Origin: Strobilurus pachycystidiatus | Taxonomy: Eukaryota; Basidiomycota; Agaricomycetes; Agaricales; Physalacriaceae | Direction: 5' to 3' | DNA length: 64,000 bases | Assembly (NCBI GenBank): GCA_019915135.1 | Contig: JAHLMK010000006.1 | Location: 2,666,001 to 2,730,000 of the forward strand | Part shown: in pieces, positions 33,879 to 46,280 of the stretch | Numbering within the stretch: position 1 is the first letter of the stretch | Layout of the letters: every line of letters starts with the position of its first letter | Translations under genes and position numbers: made by a program | The notes under the pieces: model-generated | Seen by the model: the letters and a program-made list of their open reading frames with translations, nothing else | The model's database searches: none | Told to the model about the DNA's origin: nothing

Positions 33879-36396
33879 TCAATTCCTGCCCTCTCGTCTG
33901 CCGCCACTCAGTACAAGAAGATCACCAGCCACGGGTTCAACGCAATCTACGCGCCGACAAACCGTCAGTGCCCACATCGAGGAAGAATGGGATACCGCAA
34001 ACTTACAGGCAAGAAGATATGGAAGCCAGAGACTAGCGACAACGGCACAATCAGCGGCCAGTGAAATACAGGCATTCGCCACTCGTCTGCCAACAGATTC
34101 GAGTTGAAGATAATCATGGGGCCGATGGCGAGGAAGGACACCGAAAGCGAGAGCCAGAAGCGTCGAAGAATACTGGACCCGAGTCAGTGATATAGACTAC
34201 ACGGTCGAAAGGAAGTCAACGGACCTTCAATCCAAAACGCTGATTTCTCCACTTCCTTAACCGTCGAGCCCCATGTCCTGACGCATGCCCATCAGCATGC
34301 AATACTTTGGACTAGGCCGCTAAATCACTCACATGTTGTAAGAGAACAGAGAACTGGTCAACAGATGTCCCTGAACCGAGGACGAAATAGTTGGCCAACG
34401 AAATGACAGCGCTCGCAGCAATGCCGTCTATAGAAGAGTCGAACTCGGCAGGCAGGACGAAGAGCCCATAGTATGAGGACATGTATCCCACTATGACGAG
34501 CTTGTAGTCCAGACGAACGTCTTCGACTGCTTGCTAATCAGTCCCTTGTGCGCCCATTCAACCAACGGGTCGAGATCAGCTAGTCACATCCTGAACTGAA
34601 ACAACATTAGGATGGTTCCAACACTCCGAGACTTCACGCACCATAAGCATACTTTTGCCAACGCGCCATCTCATCGACAACCGTCAGACTGACGCCCTCC
34701 TTAAAGCCTCCGTTACTATACGTCGCCCATCGGACTGCGTAACCCTTCAGCATAAGCCGTAGCGCCATGTCAAAGTCTTCGCTGACATGGGTCTCGCTCC
34801 CGAACCGACGCGCTTCGGACCGCGCTGCTTTAGTTGAAGAAGGACACGTCCTGAACGGCGCTCCAGCGAGGGAGGGCGTTATGCCCAACGAATGGCGCAA
34901 CCCATGGAAAACATCGCTTGATACGTCGCGTGAAGTGGGTGATGCCGTTCTCGAAGTAGTGGTGGGCGACATGCATGACGTCTACGCGAAAGTCAGTAAG
35001 GAAGATGTTGGAGACTACAGTAAGTATACACGCCATTTTCGTGCTGGATGACCGCTAGCTCGGGACTTGCAGCCATTTCGTGGGCGACATCGAGGAAACA
35101 CTCCTAAGGCGACAGAGGTCAGTGATTTAGACATGGCAAGGAAAATGTTTTCTTTACCTCAGAGACGATCGAGTCAGAGTCGAGGACGAGTATGAGTAGA
35201 CCCGCCGTACATGCCGAAAGAACTGCCGCCAGACCGCTGTAGAAAAAAGCGCGTAATTTCGCCTTGCGGGCATAGCCGCACGTCTTCTTAGAATCTTTGC
35301 TAACGCGCCAGTGCCACCAACGAGAGGGTTTGGCAGGCTCGGCAATGATGTAATCCGCGCCGATGTTCTCCTAGGTGGTCGTCGATGTCTGCGAGGTGCT
35401 GCAAAACGCGAGGGATGTTGTCGACCCGTACGCCAGAGAGGATCAGGAGGCCGAACGGTCGGAAACGCGAGAAGGCCGTATGAATTCCATAATTTTGTCG
35501 TCAAAGTCGTCGTAGAGGGGGATGTTGGCGTCGAGGTTGTCCGCCCAGACGATGAGAATGCCTTCGTCGCGCTAGAAGGCGTGTAAGAGAGCGCTTGGAA
35601 AAAGGCGAGATCAAAAGACGCACAATAAACGCGGCGCATTGGTTTTCCCTGCATACCACAAGTTGTCGAGCGTCTCCAGCACTTGGATGCGCGTCTTCTG
35701 ATCCATCTTGACTGCATGATAACCAATAGGCCTGTTATCGCCAACACGGTCAACCATCAAGCACAGGAGGACATCGACAAGAACGTACAATTTAGTCAGA
35801 GTCCCGGCGGCGTTGTGGACCTCGACTGCGACGGCGGAATTCAGGGCGGCAACGGTGAGCTCCAAATCCTGCAGCTCCTCCTGCTCGTCAGGGAAGGTCT
35901 TGAAGCCGGCCAGATGGTCCTGGCGGCGCATGCAGACGCCCGTCATGACGCGGTCTCGGTGGTCACTGGTGGTAGCCTTGGCATCTGTTCATCGTCAGCG
36001 CCGGTGGGCGCGACAAAGGCGACAAATGGCGCACAGATGTGTTGAATAAGGGCATCGTCCTCGTCGTAGTACATGGCCGTACGAACGCAAGAAATCGATG
36101 GTGGCCATTGGGAAAGTCTCGACGTTTCGCCACGTTCCGATCTGGAAACGCCAAGGCCATGTCTGTTTGTGACGTCCTCTCAGGCTATTCGGCGATGAAG
36201 ATCGTGCGCTCGTATTCGTGGGCGCGTCGGTGTCGGGCCATGGATGGGATGGAAGACGAGCGTCGACTCGAGATGGTGGTAGAAAGCAGGCACGCATTTG
36301 TTGATAGCCGACGGCAAGTTCCGTTACAAAATACCTCATGGCAAATTGCTTCCTGGCCCGGACTCCGACTCGACTTGCAAAAAAACAGGACCACAC
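33879..36396 (-). pseudogene. Decayed glycosyltransferase family 2 gene
   Basis: Intact members are membrane enzymes that polymerise or transfer sugars from nucleotide-sugar donors. Recognisable pieces in order on the minus strand: GILIVWADNLDANIPLYDDF (about 35580-35510), ADYIIAEPAKPSRWWHW (about 35360-35310), LVLDSDS with the donor-binding Asp pair (about 35190-35160), HHYFENGITHFTRRI (about 34980-34930), APFVGHNALPRWSA (about 34900-34860), then ETHVSEDFDMALRL and ARWQKYAYG (about 34800-34640). The last two blocks are in a different frame from the preceding one, with only some 20 bases between them, too few for an intron. A hydrophobic stretch near 33950-34080 may be the C-terminal membrane part. 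Family call is good; gene limits are poor and inactivation is an inference from the frame break. Confidence 0.6.
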
Positions 36397-36648
36397 TCAT
36401 GCCGAAAATCAAGAAACGCGGTTTTTAGGTTCCAAAGGATTCTTCCGGACCAAGACATACGACAGAAGACTGCTGCTTTTGGAGGCTCTGTACGTATCAT
36501 GATTATTTGCTTCCCACTGATTTTAATGCCGACATGGTACGGTAGACACTAGTCCAGATGGGATCGCAAAATCGCCTGCCCTGCGTTCAAACAAGAATAA
36601 CTTGGGAGCTGAACGGCCCTTCTCGGTATCTCTTACGGGCCAGTAGAT

Positions 36649-36682
36649 TTTACCGTGACCGTGAATTCACGGTCACGGTAAA
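36649..36682. repeat. 34-bp perfect palindrome
   Basis: Two 17-base arms meet at GAATTC with no spacer; each arm holds two CACGGT words. It opens the first of the three CACGGTA clusters. Confidence 0.95.
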
Positions 36683-36715
36683 GTGCCACGGTAGCACGGT
36701 AGATAATCACGGCCT
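36649..36715. repeat. CACGGTA repeat cluster 1
   Basis: Contains the palindrome plus CCACGGTAGCACGGTA and TCACGG words within 67 bp. Confidence 0.8.
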
Positions 36716-37177
36716 TGAGGAGGGAGAAAGAGCTCATGACGTCGACTAGCAGTCCTAGACCGGAGCAGTACGACGTCGTTAACGAGCGTCGAGAGCGCCG
36801 TGTGTCTTGAAATATATTCCCGGGTTGCGAGAAACAAGTAGTACTTGATGACAAGAAAGAAGTATCTGTAAGGCATGGGGCTTTGTGTTTGAAGTGGGAT
36901 GAGTACAGAGATGATACATATTGCTAGTCTGGGTAAGTAAACAAAAAGAATCTCGTGTCCAAGAAGTCGGAACTCAAGTTATTGACGGTCCCATACGTAG
37001 AGTCCTTGTCGATCAGCCGTGACGCATGCACGGCATTGACTCACGTTGATAAGATCAGACTAAGGGCGATGCCCTAGGTTGTTTTGATGCGGCACGTTGT
37101 GGCTGTAGAGGAATATGGACCATGAGCATGCTGAGGTGAACGGAACGGAGTGATCAAACCGAGCGGTGGGTCATCAG
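36716..37177. other. Spacer between repeat clusters 1 and 2
   Basis: Only short minus-strand ORFs (36633-36876, with hydrophobic RYFFLVIKYYLFL). No gene supported. Confidence 0.4.
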
Positions 37178-37352
37178 GGTCCAACGGCCGGTGCCGTGAT
37201 CACGGTAGCTCACGGCTGCGGCCACGGTACTCACGGTAGCAGTCTCACGGCCGTCACGGCCTCACTGCCCACTGCTCACTGCCGCACGGTAAAGGACTCA
37301 CTGCCACGGTCGCCTCACGGTATCACGGTAAGAGACACACGGTACCTAAATA
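37178..37352. repeat. CACGGTA repeat cluster 2
   Basis: About seven CACGGTA words plus variants CACGGC and CACTGC in 175 bp, mostly in one orientation and irregularly spaced at 6-20 bp. Confidence 0.8.
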
Positions 37353-38242
37353 TGACTTGATCTCATTCAAGTTGGACGACCAAAGTTTGGCGGTCCTTCC
37401 AGCACTCAACGTGGATATCGTCTTCGGGTACAGAAACTACAGCTCCAAACGGACTCGAGGGGTAGAAGACCTCAAATTAGATCTCTTGAGAGGAAGCTGG
37501 TCCTCGTCATCTGAACACACAGAGCTCGACGCTTAACGGCGTCGCTTGACGCTACTAGTAGAGTTGAGTAATAATTCAATGAAAACGAAGGTGCCCTCTC
37601 GAAGACAGCAGAAGCGCGGAGAAGAGGGTTGAGAGTTGTCCCTGCCATGATCCTACAAGACAGCAGCTGGTGAGCGCTTTATACGGCCTACAAATGGTCT
37701 GGGGCATGTACTGCAGGCCCTTTTCAGATTGGAATTCCACGTGAGCTCAGAACATGCAGAACGCCGTGAAATCAAACAGACGTGCTACAAATACAGCAAT
37801 CGACAAAAACAACTTGCCAGGCTGTTCCGAGAGCTGAGCGGAGATTTCCTTCATTGCAAGACGGTCGATGTATTGATGGATCTGAATCAAGGTGCGCATC
37901 GATTTAGAGATGTTGTACGTACTCGGCATCTCACGCGGCTACGGATCATATCCCACCTTACCTTCAGACCAGCAGTCTCGAAATCAATGTCATACTCACT
38001 GGGAATTTTGTCGACCGACGATCAGAGCACGGAGTCAGGAGGAAACAGATTTTCATTGAGCTCTACTTACTATACCATGATCTCTCATTTCTTACTTGAC
38101 TCGCAGCTCCCCCTCCCGCTTCCAGGCAACATCCGCACGGATGTACTCACGTCCTCTTTGACATCGTGTCCGTGCTTCAAATACGACGACACTGATCATG
38201 ACCCTAGTCTAGGATCAGGATGTCGCGTATATCTCACGGGAC
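37353..38242. other. Spacer between repeat clusters 2 and 3
   Basis: Contains a plus-strand ORF of 173 codons (37729-38250) with no recognised domain that runs into cluster 3; judged doubtful. Confidence 0.35.
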
Positions 38243-38337
38243 CAGGGTAAACCCTCACGGTAATCTACGACCCTCACTGCCACGGCCACGGTAGCACGGT
38301 CACGGTAATCACGGTAGCAGTTTCACTGTCACGGTAA
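38243..38337. repeat. CACGGTA repeat cluster 3
   Basis: About five CACGGTA words within 95 bp. It shares GCCACGGTAGCACGGT with cluster 1. Confidence 0.8.
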
Positions 38338-38800
38338 AATGTACTAGCCCATCTCTTACCAATTCTAATGCATCGTAGCCGCTTGAAATCGTCTTCGGCT
38401 ACACCACACGTTAAATGGTTTAGTTACTGACTTCACCGCGACCATCACCTGATTTCAGTTTTCAAATTTCAGATTTACAAATGATCACTTCCATCCATGG
38501 CTATCCTCATCTCCGTGTCGTCGCTCTTCCCGTCGTATCCATCCATCATCATACGTGGCGACTTTGGCGCTGAACCGTCCTTCTTCAGCGTCATTATGGA
38601 AACTTTCGCATCAACCCACGCTCTCTGCTGCCAATGGGAGACGGTCAGGCCAGGGCTGAGGGCGCTCATCTCCATTCCGTAACGGTCCCTCCTTCAGCCT
38701 CTAAACATAATAGCACCGAGAGATATGTACCCGTTTCTCTATAAAACATGTCAAACCCGGACAAGGTCTGTGTCAGACATTCACATTTACATCCCACCAA
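38338..38800. other. Intergenic region, promoter side of the dehydrogenase
   Basis: TATAAAA at about 38740-38746 lies 55-60 bp before the ATG at 38801. No other feature. Confidence 0.45.
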
Positions 38801-39952
38801 ATGTCTCCTCCTCCTCGAATCTGGCTCAGTGCGTCCATTCCTCCCTCCTTCTACACCTAGAACCAAGCTCATCTCCCTTCTCAGTAACTGGCGCGAACGC
38901 CGGCTTCGGTCGCGCAATGCTCGATCACGTCCTCGCGCAAGGAGACACTGTTGTCGCCGCCGTCCGTCGCCCCGAGACGCTCGCCTCCCTACGGAAGGAG
39001 ATCGGCGACCAGCGCCTCCTCGTCGTCAAACTTGACGTGACCAAATCCGATGAGATCACCGCCGCGTTCAAGGAGATCAAAAATAAGTTCGGCCGGATCG
39101 ACGTTCTCTACAATAACGCTGGGTTCCCGAACGTCGGCGAGGTGGAGGCGGTTCCGTTTGATCAGGCGAGGAAATTGTTCGAGGTGTGTCGATTTGAACC
39201 ATGACAGAAAGAGGTGATAGCTGACGCGATGTAGACTAACTTCTGGGGCTCGACGGCAGTTGCACGCGCAACTGCCGAGTTTATGCGCGAGACAAACAAG
39301 CCCGCCGGAGGACGCATTCTTCAGATGGCGTCCATGCTTGGTTCTACAGTTCGTCTATCCATTTATTCTCCGATATCAGCGTTCCCTAATCGCGTGCGCT
39401 CACTCAATCTAGACAGACCCATGCACCGGTTACTACAGCGCCTCGTATGTTCTCACATTGCCGCTCATCTCTGCTCCGGATGACACTCTGACAGGAAACA
39501 CGCAATGGAAGCTATCTCAGCAGCGCTCGCGAAAGAACTTGAGGCATCATGGAACATCAAGGTACGTTAACGTTCCCACTCTAAAATCTTCTTTTCATCA
39601 TCGTTATCCCCAACCACTCCTCCAGGTCATCATCCTCGAGCCCGGATACTTCCTCACCGACGGCCTGAAAGGTACTTCCGGCACCAAGTCGTACGATATC
39701 ATTGGGCACCCCGCCTATACAGGCATGACCGCCGCCGTCCGCAACGTCTTCGAGACCGCCGACCCTGCCGCGATCGTCAAGGGCGATCCGGCGAAGTTGT
39801 CCGCCGCCGTCTACAAGGCCTCTACGCTCGAAGACCCGCCGCTCTGGCTTCCATTGGGCAAGGACGCGCACAAGCAGGTGAAGGAGAACCTGGAACGGCA
39901 TTTGGCGGACTTGGACAAGTATAAGGAGTGGACGTGTGATTTAGATTTCTAG
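38801..39952 (+). CDS. Short-chain dehydrogenase/reductase (classical SDR)
   Basis: NAD(P)H-dependent oxidoreductase with a Rossmann fold; substrate unknown. Start MSPPPRIWL at 38801. Intron 38829-38884 completes LITGANAGFGR, the TGxxxGxG cofactor motif. VRRPETL follows the second strand, which favours NADP(H). LDVTKSD and LYNNAGF (NNAG) follow. Intron 39184-39234 joins KLFE|TNFWGS. The catalytic Tyr and Lys are in YYSASKHAMEA, where an intron (donor GTATGT at about 39447) falls between them. A further intron follows WNIK (about 39562-39626), then VIILEPGYFLTDG. About 290 residues, ending DLDF at 39952. One more intron lies between ILQMASML and YYSAS; its exact ends are uncertain. Confidence 0.88.
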
Positions 39953-40190
39953 GGGAAGGTGAACGTGAGAAAGTAGAGCTGGTGTACACTGTATACAAGA
40001 TGACATTGAATGTTTTGTCTCTGCATTATATGTCCAGATGGTTGACGCGCAGGGCAGAGAGAATGAAGATATAATATGGACATTCTGTTAAGGTCAGATA
40101 TACACTGGCGCGACGAACAATGGGGGTCTACCGTCGCAAGTTTGAAAATTGAAAAAAATTAGCAGTTTGAGTCGAGACAAAAACACATCG

Positions 40191-40194
40191 AAAA
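40191..40194 (-). terminator. Pol III terminator (TTTT) of tRNA-Asp
   Basis: Four T on the minus strand, 6 bp past the tRNA 3' end. Confidence 0.6.
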
Positions 40195-40200
40195 CCCTAT

Positions 40201-40272
40201 CTCTCTGACTGGGAGTCGAACCCAGCTTTCGCGCGTGACAGGCGCGTGTACTAACCGATATACTATCAGAGA
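40201..40272 (-). tRNA. tRNA-Asp (anticodon GUC)
   Basis: 72-nt cloverleaf with no intron. The acceptor stem TCTCTGA pairs with TCAGAGA (7 bp), and the discriminator base is G, as expected for Asp. The anticodon stem CGCGC/GCGCG encloses the loop CTGTCAC with anticodon GTC. The T arm CTGGG-TTCGACT-CCCAG contains the B box GGTTCGACTCC. No CCA is encoded. Confidence 0.97.
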
Positions 40273-43200
40273 TGTATGGAGGCTTCAAAATGCCCATCAG
40301 GACCCAGCATCAACTCAAATGAGATTTCGATGAAGATAGAAGCTCGCCAACTGCACTTGAGTAAAATATTGGCGAGGGTTCTGTAGCTTACGGATGTGAG
40401 GTATAACCTGTGGTAAACTTTCTCATTCGCATTCGGCCGACAACGCCGACTGGCAACCGCGACCAAGTGTAGCGTTCAGCGAACCTCCATCAACGACAGT
40501 AAACGAATTTCTATCCTCGGTCAGCCTCGCGGTTAGGACTCGGGGAATCAACACTCACGTAACGCCACAACGTTGCAGTTTCGTCACGTACACATCTCAA
40601 TGCTGATGTCAGTCTCCGACCACGGGTTTTCTCCGTTGTTGATCAAGGCGTACATAAATTTTTTACGAGCAGCTCGGAGGAAGAGCATTACCGGTCAGTC
40701 AGGCTGACATCCTGGACTTTATTGCGGACTGTGCACTGGAAAGGTCAAAGGTAAGCCGCATTCGAGACGAAAAGGGGATGGGAGACGGTCGGCGGGGTCC
40801 CGCACCAATGTCGACACAAAACTACCATCATGACAGAATCTGCTTCCGTTATTGGGGCGCCATTGGTGTTTTCGTAGAAAGGGTGGCCATTGTAATGGTT
40901 GGCGTTCCGTATGGGTATACCAGGACGTCAGTGTACGTGTTGTCGGGAGAAGTGCAATACATAGGCTCGGCGCTTTGAGGAGAGGTTTCAGGATGGTCGC
41001 TCCGCATCGATGGGAAGACAACTTACGCGTTTAGTGTCGTGAGGGGGTACAAAGACTTCTGCTGTGTCGCTCGCAATGCAGCCAGCTCCGGTAGAGCTCG
41101 TTCATCTGGACGCGAGGTTCGGAGAGATTGATGTTGAGCAGCTGTATGAAACAGCGTGAAAGCAGAAAGAAAGCGCCTTGGACGATGGACACGGGCACGT
41201 GAAATGATGAAACGTGTCACGGTAATCCCCGGACTCTTTGCCCTCCGAACATAGACTTCCTCTAGCTTCCTCTTTGCTGGCTGTCTTCGGCTTTCCACAA
41301 GTACAGTGAGCCGTACATCATGCTGGCCAAAATTTCCGCTCAAAATTCCCGACTCTAGCTGCAGCATACAGCGATTTGGTCCTCCGGCGCCATTTTGGAG
41401 CGGAGACTCAGACTGGAACCGCAAAAGGAATGGAGGTCGAACTACGTGCCTCGTATCGTTGTATGTGTCTACAACTTTCTCCAACGCGAGCCCTGAGTTC
41501 TAATATTCTGTTGTAACGAAGCAGACGCCTTCTGTTTTGACCTTTAAGACAATAGCACAATTGCAGCGCTTCGTGTGCGAAGAGCCCCGGTGCGAGTAGG
41601 AGCTCTATCAAACCTTACCCCCAGTCCTCCCGGTAAATCCTCGCATCATACTGCTGGTTCTGTTGGGCATAGGGACAGGCATTTTGACGAGGAGGCGGGT
41701 AGACGCTAGAACGGCTTGCAGGGCGGTACCTGCATGATTATCGCAAACTGTGTCCTGGACTCAATGAATGGGACGGAGGAGGTCTTCTCCCCGATCACAC
41801 TTCCCGATCATGATCGGATTGTAGTGCCTCGCTGTTCAGGCTCTCGCAAATGACAGTGACATGGCCATTACACTGGCTGTCGATTCTTCGCAAGCTCTCT
41901 TCGCAATTTGAAGTCCCATTCCACTATGTATCCTTCTGCATGGCGAAGATGACGGTCAGACAGACGTGAACGCCGCCATCTCTGATAAGCCTGGCTGAAC
42001 TTCCTGCCTTGACATTCCCGCATCGCCTCGCGGAGACCTCGCGGGCCCAAACTTAGAATGGTGAGAGTCTTGGAAGCAATCCCATTCAGTACTCGCTAAG
42101 TTGACCTATCCGCCAAGCTATAGATATCACTGTTGACTTGTCGATGTTGATCAACAGACGATTTTACTCCGTTTACAGGCTTGGCCCGCCCCGGTTTGAT
42201 ATTCCATCATGCCCTCATGGAAGGGCCTGCTCCCATCAATGACAAGAAACGACAATCCACTTGACCAGACTTCACTGATTGATGGATCTCGGCATAGATA
42301 ACGTCGGAAAAAGGCAATCTGAGAGCGCCATGAATGGAGCGCGACGCCTCCCACCGCCACGAGTTAGATTCAAGCCGGCGCAATGAATTCCAGACCCAGA
42401 AGTACCTGGTACAGAGCTTTGATTCTATGCATCAAGTCTGGCCTCGTATCTCTCCCATCTCTCGGTGTCTTGCCTGACTCTCAGTACCTCCGATCAACTA
42501 ACTCGCACACAGTCGCGGTATGTATTCAGGTGGCTGGCATCCGTCCAACAGATCATTTATGAGTATCTTTGACGTGTACTCTATCCTCGAAGTTATGCTT
42601 GGGCAGGCGGAGCTACTGTTGAGCATTCAGAAAGAGGCGCTCTGGCTCATGAGGCTTCCCGCTTACTCCCATCCCCTGTGGCTTGATGACAGTACGGGAA
42701 ATTGTCTATCTCACGTCAAAGTGAGGCCATCCCGGTCATAACGATACACTCCACCATTTCGCTCCATTAACCGTGCATCCTCTTCATAGTCCTCGTGCCA
42801 TGATGGAGGCTCATCAACAACGTCTTCATCACCATTATCAGGCGCTCTCGACTTCTATTGTTATCTAGCCTCGAGCACTTTACTCAGTTCATGTGCGGCC
42901 GAAAGGACACGAGGTGATGCACCGGCGGCTTCTCGAGTTTCAGATTTACGCTTTTTCCTTCGGTCGACTGGCTTTGGCGTTAGTGGCTCCAATCGGAGCC
43001 TTACGGATGATTTCGATCATGCACCTTATAGCTCTTTAGGGTGAGGAAGCCACCGGAATGATCTACGGACCCTGAGCCTCGAGGGCATCGATAATCACTG
43101 GAACGTCACCCCAATCGAACCAACCCTCAGTGGGCCTCAGGACGCGGACTCAGGTCGGCCTGATATGACATGATCATAACTCGAAACTCACGATGGTTGA

Positions 43201-43606
43201 GTCGATTTCACAGGGATATTGGAGTCGGATGCAAACAAGGCGTCGTTCACCGGCGTATCATACAACAGTACTGTACAGAGGATGCGTAATACAAGTACAA
43301 CGAACATGCTAGTCAAGAAATACATATAGTACCCTGCGCTACATAACTGGATCTCGGCTCTTATGACCCTCTTGCATAATGGCGGCGGCTCCTGGACAGG
43401 TGTCAAGGGTCAGTCACTGAAAGGGCGGCAAGGAGGGAGTGGGCGGAGGAAAGATATAGAAGTGTTCTCGTCCATGCGACGCGTAAATCGAAGGTCGTAA
43501 TGGGAACGCCGAACGGGGACAGAGGACAATGAGGAGAACGTACGGAGATGATTTCGAAAGCAGATAGGCATCAGAGTAGTCGGGTTCCACTGGGCGGGGC
43601 GGCCGG
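40273..43606. other. Long stretch with no confident gene
   Basis: The longest frame is 153 codons on the minus strand (41023-41484), with no motif recognised. Other ORFs are under 75 codons. Either non-coding or strongly decayed. Confidence 0.4.
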
Positions 43607-43945
43607 TCAGGTGAAGTTGAAACGAAGAATGTGAGTGATCCGGACGCGTCCCCTCGTTGCACGCATAGACTGAAAATCAGCGAGTCCGAGAGCTCGTTGC
43701 TTGTCGCGTATGTCCCAACCTGCGCTTGGTAAATTCGAAAGCGCGAGTGTCGATCGTCGGGAATACAGAGCTATGCTCTTGTCAGAGAAGGAAAACGCTT
43801 CAAGTTCCAGGTCACGCACTTTTGCAAATATGCGTTCGCGAATGAAACTGCCATTGGGGGCACCGGTAATTTCGACGACATGATATTGTTCAGCATTCGA
43901 CGTCGCTATTACGCGGGTCAACGGAAGCTGGTAAGCCCTGTTCAC
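43607..43945 (-). CDS. Hypothetical protein, possible terminal exon
   Basis: 112 codons from MNRAYQLPLTRVI. Composition looks protein-like (EQYHVVEITGAPNGSFIRER, then FSFSDKSIALYS), but no family is recognised. It may be the last exon of a gene beginning near 45094 (MSDAAVTLEIWSEDP). Between them a Cys-rich stretch on the same strand at about 44760-44951 (CVVCVDC, CRACG, CCKF, KCRQC) could bind zinc. Splicing between these parts could not be worked out. Confidence 0.3.
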   Translation of the reverse strand: MNRAYQLPLTRVIATSNAEQYHVVEITGAPNGSFIRERIFAKVRDLELEAFSFSDKSIALYSRRSTLALSNLPSAGWDIRDKQRALGLADFQSMRATRGRVRITHILRFNFT

Positions 43946-45094
43946 CTATGGTCAGCGCATTCGATGCAAGGCTAGCCAACTCACATATAAGGAGGATGAG
44001 GTCGATATGGAGAGGAATAAGGAGAGACGTCGGAGCACGGAGAACTTCAGACGACACGACGTGGCTTTTAAGCAGACATCTATACATACCATGGATCTGA
44101 TCGTGATGTAAGAGAGGGTAAGTTGGGCAAGGACTCAGTACACGCCAGTCACAGTCATGACAGGAACCCTTGATGGAAGACTGATGCAGGCCCAGGAGTA
44201 AGCTGAATACATTACATGACAAATCAAACACTGTGCTCCGCGCGGGAACGATTTGGGCGATCGTAATTCGGGGTCTCGGGATGGGTGTTGGAATCCGGGA
44301 CGGAATAGGTTGCCAGAGGTAGACCTCAAACGCGAACGCGTATGTAAGTTCCTATGAAGCCGGCAAAGCAAATGGATAATGATGCGCATTGGGGTCGCAA
44401 ACGGAGAACCAAAAACGTTTCCAGGGTTGTTGCCGCCCGGTCCGGCCCATTTTGAGCTATAAGGGGGTGCTCCGTGGCGGGGCGGGCTAGGCTGACGTTG
44501 ACAGGGTATATAACTGTTAATTGACGTCAGGTATGCAAGCCACTCAAAGTCCAACAAAGGTCTATGGCACGACGGACGCGGGCCATTGACCGTGTCAAGA
44601 GCAGGCAGTCGCGGAATGAATGTATGATGGATGTGCGACAGGACCAGCGAGAAAGAATCCGTGGTCCTCGAAATTTGAAGAGCTTGCTCACCAATCTCGA
44701 GGATAAATTCGAAACAAAGAATAGAGGGGCGCCTGCGCATAAAAAGGATGATGACTGACCTCGCATTGACGACATTTTGGCAGAGACGGCGAATCTTTCC
44801 GGAACTTGCAGCACAGGATGTCCGAGTCGCTAGCGCCGTGAAAATACGCGATCGTGGTGCCACACGCGCGGCAGCCAGCATATGGAAAGTTTGAGGCAAG
44901 CCAAGACAAGGGTGCGCAATCAACGCATACTACGCAATGGTGAGACGGCAAGATTGGGTCAGGGTCCTACCATCATCGCGCGGGAGTCAGGTCCGGTTAT
45001 CCGATCGTTTCCTCCTCTTGACCACGACGACGAGGTCGTTCAGAATCCGTGATGGATCCTCACTCCATATTTCCAGCGTTACCGCAGCGTCGCT
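43946..45094 (-). other. Possible intron-rich gene with Cys-rich exon (unresolved)
   Basis: Contains the candidate first exon MSDAAVTLEIWSEDP (45094 leftward, ending by 44985) and the Cys-rich exon described for 43607-43945. All pieces are on the minus strand and in plausible order. Frames and junctions are not established. Confidence 0.25.
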
Positions 45095-46280
45095 CATGGG
45101 CCATTTTTGTATTGGCTAACGCGGACCCATCATGGACGGCGGCGACGGAATAGGCAGTCACAGGAAAGGCAACGATCGCTTGATGGCTGTGGACCACGGT
45201 GCGTTCTCAGTTTCGCCAACCGTTCTTCCCAGGTCTCCTGAGTTTTTTTTGACAGAGTTTGCCAGACTAATGCTCCCACTTCTCTTCACCACCTCGGCCC
45301 CACCCCTGTCTTGATGCAGTGCGTCTGACCAAATATCATCTGCGACTCGAGGCACTTCCACACCTTTCCTCCCGCGAGCTATATGTCGGGGGATACGTTG
45401 TCTCGTGCGCAGAAGCTGTCTCATCGTATGCCACCATCATTGTCCATCGCCTGCTTCACAATGTCACCCTACCCTAGTCTCGCGATACCGCAGCCTCGGA
45501 ATGACCTCGACTGTATATGAGCGAAGCTATCGTCGACACTTGTTGAGACTGTGGCATTGTATGGATCCTCGCCCCCTGGAAGCCGAAACACTCGGTCGGC
45601 GGTGAACGACTCATCGCGGGAAGCAATGTGCGTACGTACCGTGTTCAAGACTTCCTTCGGGTTCTTACAGTTACACAGATCAACGTCGTCTGGATCTGCG
45701 TGTCTCCGAACTGTCTATAGCTCCCGCCAACGCTACGTTCTCACCTCTGGCTCGTCGAGGGACTTTTCCCTCGATGTTTGCAACGTTTTCAGCGAAATAT
45801 CCATGCCGGTTTTCAGTATGCTGGATATCAGAAATCTCTTCTGTGATACCAGTAACGAGGTTCTTCGTGTCACAATCCAATTTCATTTCATTCTGCGGAC
45901 GTTTACTGCTGTGACGTTTCCCTCTGCAGTTCATTGCGGACACGATGTCGAAAGATAGGGCTCAACACTTTGTGACGATCTTGCTCGTGTTCGTTTTTGC
46001 GCTAAACAAGCACTTCATATACATAGGATAGGTCACAGATATGCACGGAAAGGCAAATTTTAGTAGAAAAAAGAACGTTGCACTTTGTGATTCTATTGTA
46101 CGCAGCGGAAGGAGCGGCCTGGGCCGTTGCTTCGACCCCAGTCTGCGACCAAGAAAACCTTTCTCCAATGTCCTGTGTACGGCTTGTGGCTCAGCATTGC
46201 GCGTGCGCCTGTCTCATACACGGCCATATTGAGCTGGAGACACGGAGTTCCCCGCTCCGTGGACACCGTGAGTCCACACT
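45095..46280. other. No gene supported
   Basis: Plus-strand ORF of 135 codons (45551-45958) without motif. Nothing else seen. Confidence 0.4.

Noticed and set aside
37178..37352. CACGGTA cluster considered as a CRISPR array or minisatellite
   Set aside because: Spacing and word length are irregular, and CRISPR arrays are not expected in a eukaryotic nuclear genome.
41023..41484. 153-codon minus-strand ORF
   Set aside because: No motif, no neighbours, no splice or codon signal strong enough to call a gene.
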